The position numbers and the translations under genes are program-made. DNA of 64,000 nt from assembly GCA_026419785.1 (NCBI GenBank), contig JAODTK010001621.1:62001-126000 (forward strand). The letters run 5' to 3'. Under the pieces are notes generated by a model, which was not told the origin of the DNA, made no database searches, and saw only the letters and a program-made list of their open reading frames with translations. Of this stretch, positions 61,509 through 64,000 are shown piece by piece. This stretch comes from Sclerodactyla briareus. Lineage: Eukaryota; Echinodermata; Holothuroidea; Dendrochirotida; Sclerodactylidae. Position 1 is the stretch's first letter; each line of letters opens with the position of its first letter.

Positions 61509-61539
61509 ATGAGGGTCTTTTTTTTCAGCTTCAAAACTC

Positions 61540-62100
61540 CCACTTTCATTAATAAATTCAATTTTAGAGTGAACAATGACAGTCCTGACCTCCAGCCTGG
61601 GTAATGCATTACACAGTTTGGGGGCAACATCACTGAATGTCCATGTCCACCAAATTGAATTGTGGTGCAGTGCTGCCAGCTTGCAATTGTCCGGCTGTAG
61701 CGAGTCGGCGACATAGGCCTGATAAGTTCATAAGATCACAGAAAACTACTAGGGAGGGTTGATCCATGCATGAATTCGTATGTTGTAACAGCACCTTCAG
61801 AACTACTATGCGCCCCTCTACTGGCACTCAATGATGTTCATGCAGGATCAGTGTGATATGCCCTCTTCGCCTGTGACCATCAGAAGACCCGCTGCAGGAT
61901 TGGAGTTTAATGCCCAATACAATCAAACAAACCAGCAGAGAACTGATATACATCCAAGCTGATGTTATGTATGAGTGAATAGTAGCGGAGCTAGTATGGG
62001 TTGAGTGAGAATTTCCTGATTTTGGGGGTGTTTCTGAGGTGTATAAGGACGAATTGTAAGCATTGCTGACACGTCTCATAGCTGGGGGGCTGATCTGAGA
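61540..62100 (-). pseudogene. CR1/L2-like LINE, 5'-truncated, reverse-transcriptase C-terminal region
   Basis: On the minus strand, in shifting frames, it reads HLRNTPKIRKF, then a degenerate S-x-L-D-Y-type segment (ITSAWMYISSLL), GHITLILHEHH followed by PVEGRIVVLKVLLQHTNSC, and finally TFSDVAPKLCNALPRLEV. These match the usual order near the end of CR1/L2-type reverse transcriptases: LRNI-KIRKF, SRLDYCNSLL, HITPIL-LHWLPV-RI and FS-APKLWNSLP. Non-LTR elements copy their RNA into DNA at the target site. The catalytic YADD part is absent, so it is a dead 3' fragment. It directly follows the repeat tail at 61508. Confidence 0.85.
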
Positions 62101-62109
62101 TAACATAAT

Positions 62110-63260
62110 CATTATTATTACCTACCTACCTCTAAACTGTATTGACTGACACCCTTGTTCAGAACTATATTTTAGCCCAAACAGGAATCAGTTTCACTTT
62201 CATTCAGCCGAAGCATAAACGGAACTCCATCCCAGCCTTGATTTCAATGAGACAAACTCTTCAAATACTGGCAATAGTAGACAGGATACAGATTTCTCTG
62301 GGATATACAGTAGAGTCTATCATCGCATAAGAGGTATATAATTCGTACGTTAATAAATCAAGGCAGCAAGGCGGCTTTGTGTTACTTACGTCCAGCAGAT
62401 GAGCTATCAGCAGTCCTCATAATCATCATTTTTTCCTTGCACTCATAAAAGTGTCAAAAGTTTCCAGGCCGGTGAGGCCTCTGAATCACAAAAATGTCCA
62501 CATAGTTGCGGTCCGATTGACGATTCAATTTGAATGTATTTCTCAAAAAAATCTCTATCTACAATAGTTGAGATTATTTTCTCTGGTAGAAAGTTCAATT
62601 CCAGGCATGGTGAAAAAATCATTGCAGCAAACGGTCTCATGAATTGTTACAATTTCAGCATGTCCTTTGAAGGAGGAATTCAAACTCCCAGTTGCCTATA
62701 AACTGCCTGAAAAAAGTAAAAATGTCCGTCGCCTGTGGTTACCCAGCTAGAGTCCACTTCACTGGAGTAAATGAAAGTGGTTGTGACCCTTGCACAGATT
62801 TAGAGGTAGCTCCAGCGTATTCGATTCCGGACCGTAATAATGTGTATATTTGCAAATCTCAATGTTTAATTTTCATTCACTGAGGTCGCGCTAAATAACC
62901 TTATCACAATACTCTCCGCACGCATTATGCTACAGGTGTAGGAGGTGTCCTGCCGCCTAACAGTGAATTTGTTTTTTGACGACTGCTTTGTTACGGAATA
63001 TCATTCTGCATGAAATGGAATTTGACATATGTTGTAGATACTGTTTAGAGAAACTTGCTCTCATGACTTCCCAACTATAAGGCTACATGTGATTCCAGCA
63101 CAATCAATATTAGAGCCCACTCGAAAACTCAAATCAATTGGGGCCTTTTGTGTTTGCAGGTCAATGAGCCAAGCCAGAAACATCACGATATTTCACTTCA
63201 TTGTGGGTGTATCGCCACAAAATTCACAAAACTACTGGTTGTGAATCTGTGAACTACGAT
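62110..63260. other. Non-coding stretch, no feature recognised
   Basis: AT-rich sequence with short unassigned frames. No repeat family, splice-bounded frame or RNA gene was seen. Confidence 0.45.
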
Positions 63261-63263
63261 ACT

Positions 63264-63385
63264 TACTCCATATTGCACTTTGCACCCCACCCCGCGCCAT
63301 TGAACATCTGGCAAACTTTTTACAGTAGTCCGGGCTGGCCACCCTATCGTCCTTCCTATTTTTCGAGGCAGAGCGTCCAAGGATT
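63264..63385 (-). repeat. Dispersed repeat, GGTGGCCAA / TGGGGTGCA family, reversed copy
   Basis: TCCATATTGCACTTTGCACC, CCACCCCGCGCCATTGAACA and GGGCTGGCCACCCTATCGTC match the reverse complement of 11080-11265 and 16695-16832. A second end, CAACTTACCCCATATTGCAC, lies at 63539-63559. Confidence 0.6.
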
Positions 63386-63399
63386 GATGGGCTGAAGGC

Positions 63400-64000
63400 C
63401 CGCGTCTGACGAAGGAGGACGCCCCGTGATGGCCGGAAGTGGGGACGGTCAGGGGGTGTATGGTCGATAATGGGTAAGTATTCGTAGTTTCACAGATTCA
63501 CAAACCAGTAAGTTTTGTGAAATCTATTTCACTTACCTTCAACTTACCCCATATTGCACTTTGTGCAACCAGACTAGCACCGGGCGCACTGGGAGGTGGG
63601 TCCGTGCCGTCCGAACAGAGGTTGTTGTCGTTTGTGATGCAGAGCAGCCCGTCGTGCCGGCTATGCGAGACTGGTTGGAGAGCAGCATGAAACGAACGTC
63701 GTGTGGTAAAGCCCACAGACGCTCGCATACCGTCTCTCGAGGAAGCGTAGTTCGGCAGGACTAGGAGAGCCGACTCCCCAGGCTCGCGGTGCAACGAGGT
63801 AGTGCACATTGTGAACCCGAGCGAAACCCTGCTCAGAGATAGGCGTTCCTCGCCGAGGGGCTCTCTATCGCCACGGGATGAGAAAGCCTTCGATCCCGGA
63901 GAGAAAAGCTGACCACATAGGAAGAAGAGTTGAGGGCGTGACGCACCGGACACCCACACCTGACGCCATCCGTCCAACCGTGGCTAGAGATTCCTTCCGA
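63400..64000. other. GC-rich segment with a 160-codon minus-strand open frame, unidentified
   Basis: Composition shifts sharply to GC-rich after 63390. A minus-strand frame is open from 63977 to 63498; the leftmost part overlaps the repeat end at 63539-63559. Its translation (GDREPLGEERLSLSRVSLGF, for example) shows no family I know. A plus-strand frame of 68 codons lies opposite. It may be a CpG-rich promoter or 5' exon, or the 5' part of a retroelement cut by the window edge. Confidence 0.3.

Noticed and set aside
1-64000. Bacterial, viral, CRISPR or operon-type system
   Set aside because: Spliced animal gene structure, SINEs, a LINE and long introns throughout; no regular spacer array or compact gene cluster.

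Overview
This is a piece of an animal nuclear genome, most likely a marine invertebrate. It has large introns, GT-AG splice sites, tRNA-derived SINEs with a GCGCTATATAAG-type tail, a CR1/L2-like LINE fragment, minisatellites and many dispersed repeats. There is no bacterial or viral gene layout. I cannot name the species from sequence alone.

The one gene I can identify is an Abl-family non-receptor tyrosine kinase on the minus strand. Three exons are clear: 13085-13287 (start of SH3), 3379-3685 (rest of SH3 and most of SH2) and 1429-1714 (end of SH2, linker, kinase glycine loop and VAVK lysine). Their order, domain content and splice phases match vertebrate ABL exons a2, a3 and a4 as I recall them. 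A fourth exon at 33239-33386 is a good candidate for the first coding exon. The rest of the kinase domain lies off the left edge. Exons a3 and a4 carry many single-base insertions and deletions, and correcting them restores conserved residues. The sequence therefore looks like noisy long-read assembly rather than a dead gene, and short open frames are a poor guide to coding content here.

Layout: 1-13 kb holds the Abl exons and intron repeats. 13.3-33.2 kb is the proposed first Abl intron, rich in SINEs, tandem repeats and a 0.5 kb foldback element. 31.4-35.4 kb has plus-strand coding-like sequence: a possible extracellular-domain exon, then a tyrosine- and serine-rich block ending in a stop and AATAAA. 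35.67-35.94 kb has a minus-strand exon of unknown family. 36-56 kb is mostly non-coding, with a SINE at 41.5 kb, a three-copy 540-bp tandem repeat and paired dispersed repeats. 56.5-61.5 kb is a block of 600-bp tandem units and two copies of a repeat with a conserved 3' tail. A LINE reverse-transcriptase fragment follows at 61.5-62.1 kb, and an unidentified GC-rich segment closes the window.

I found no CRISPR array, rRNA gene or convincing tRNA gene, and no convincing new biological system. The most interesting points are the indel-damaged Abl gene, the unassigned coding block that overlaps it antisense, and several repeat families whose copies show how the arrays grew.
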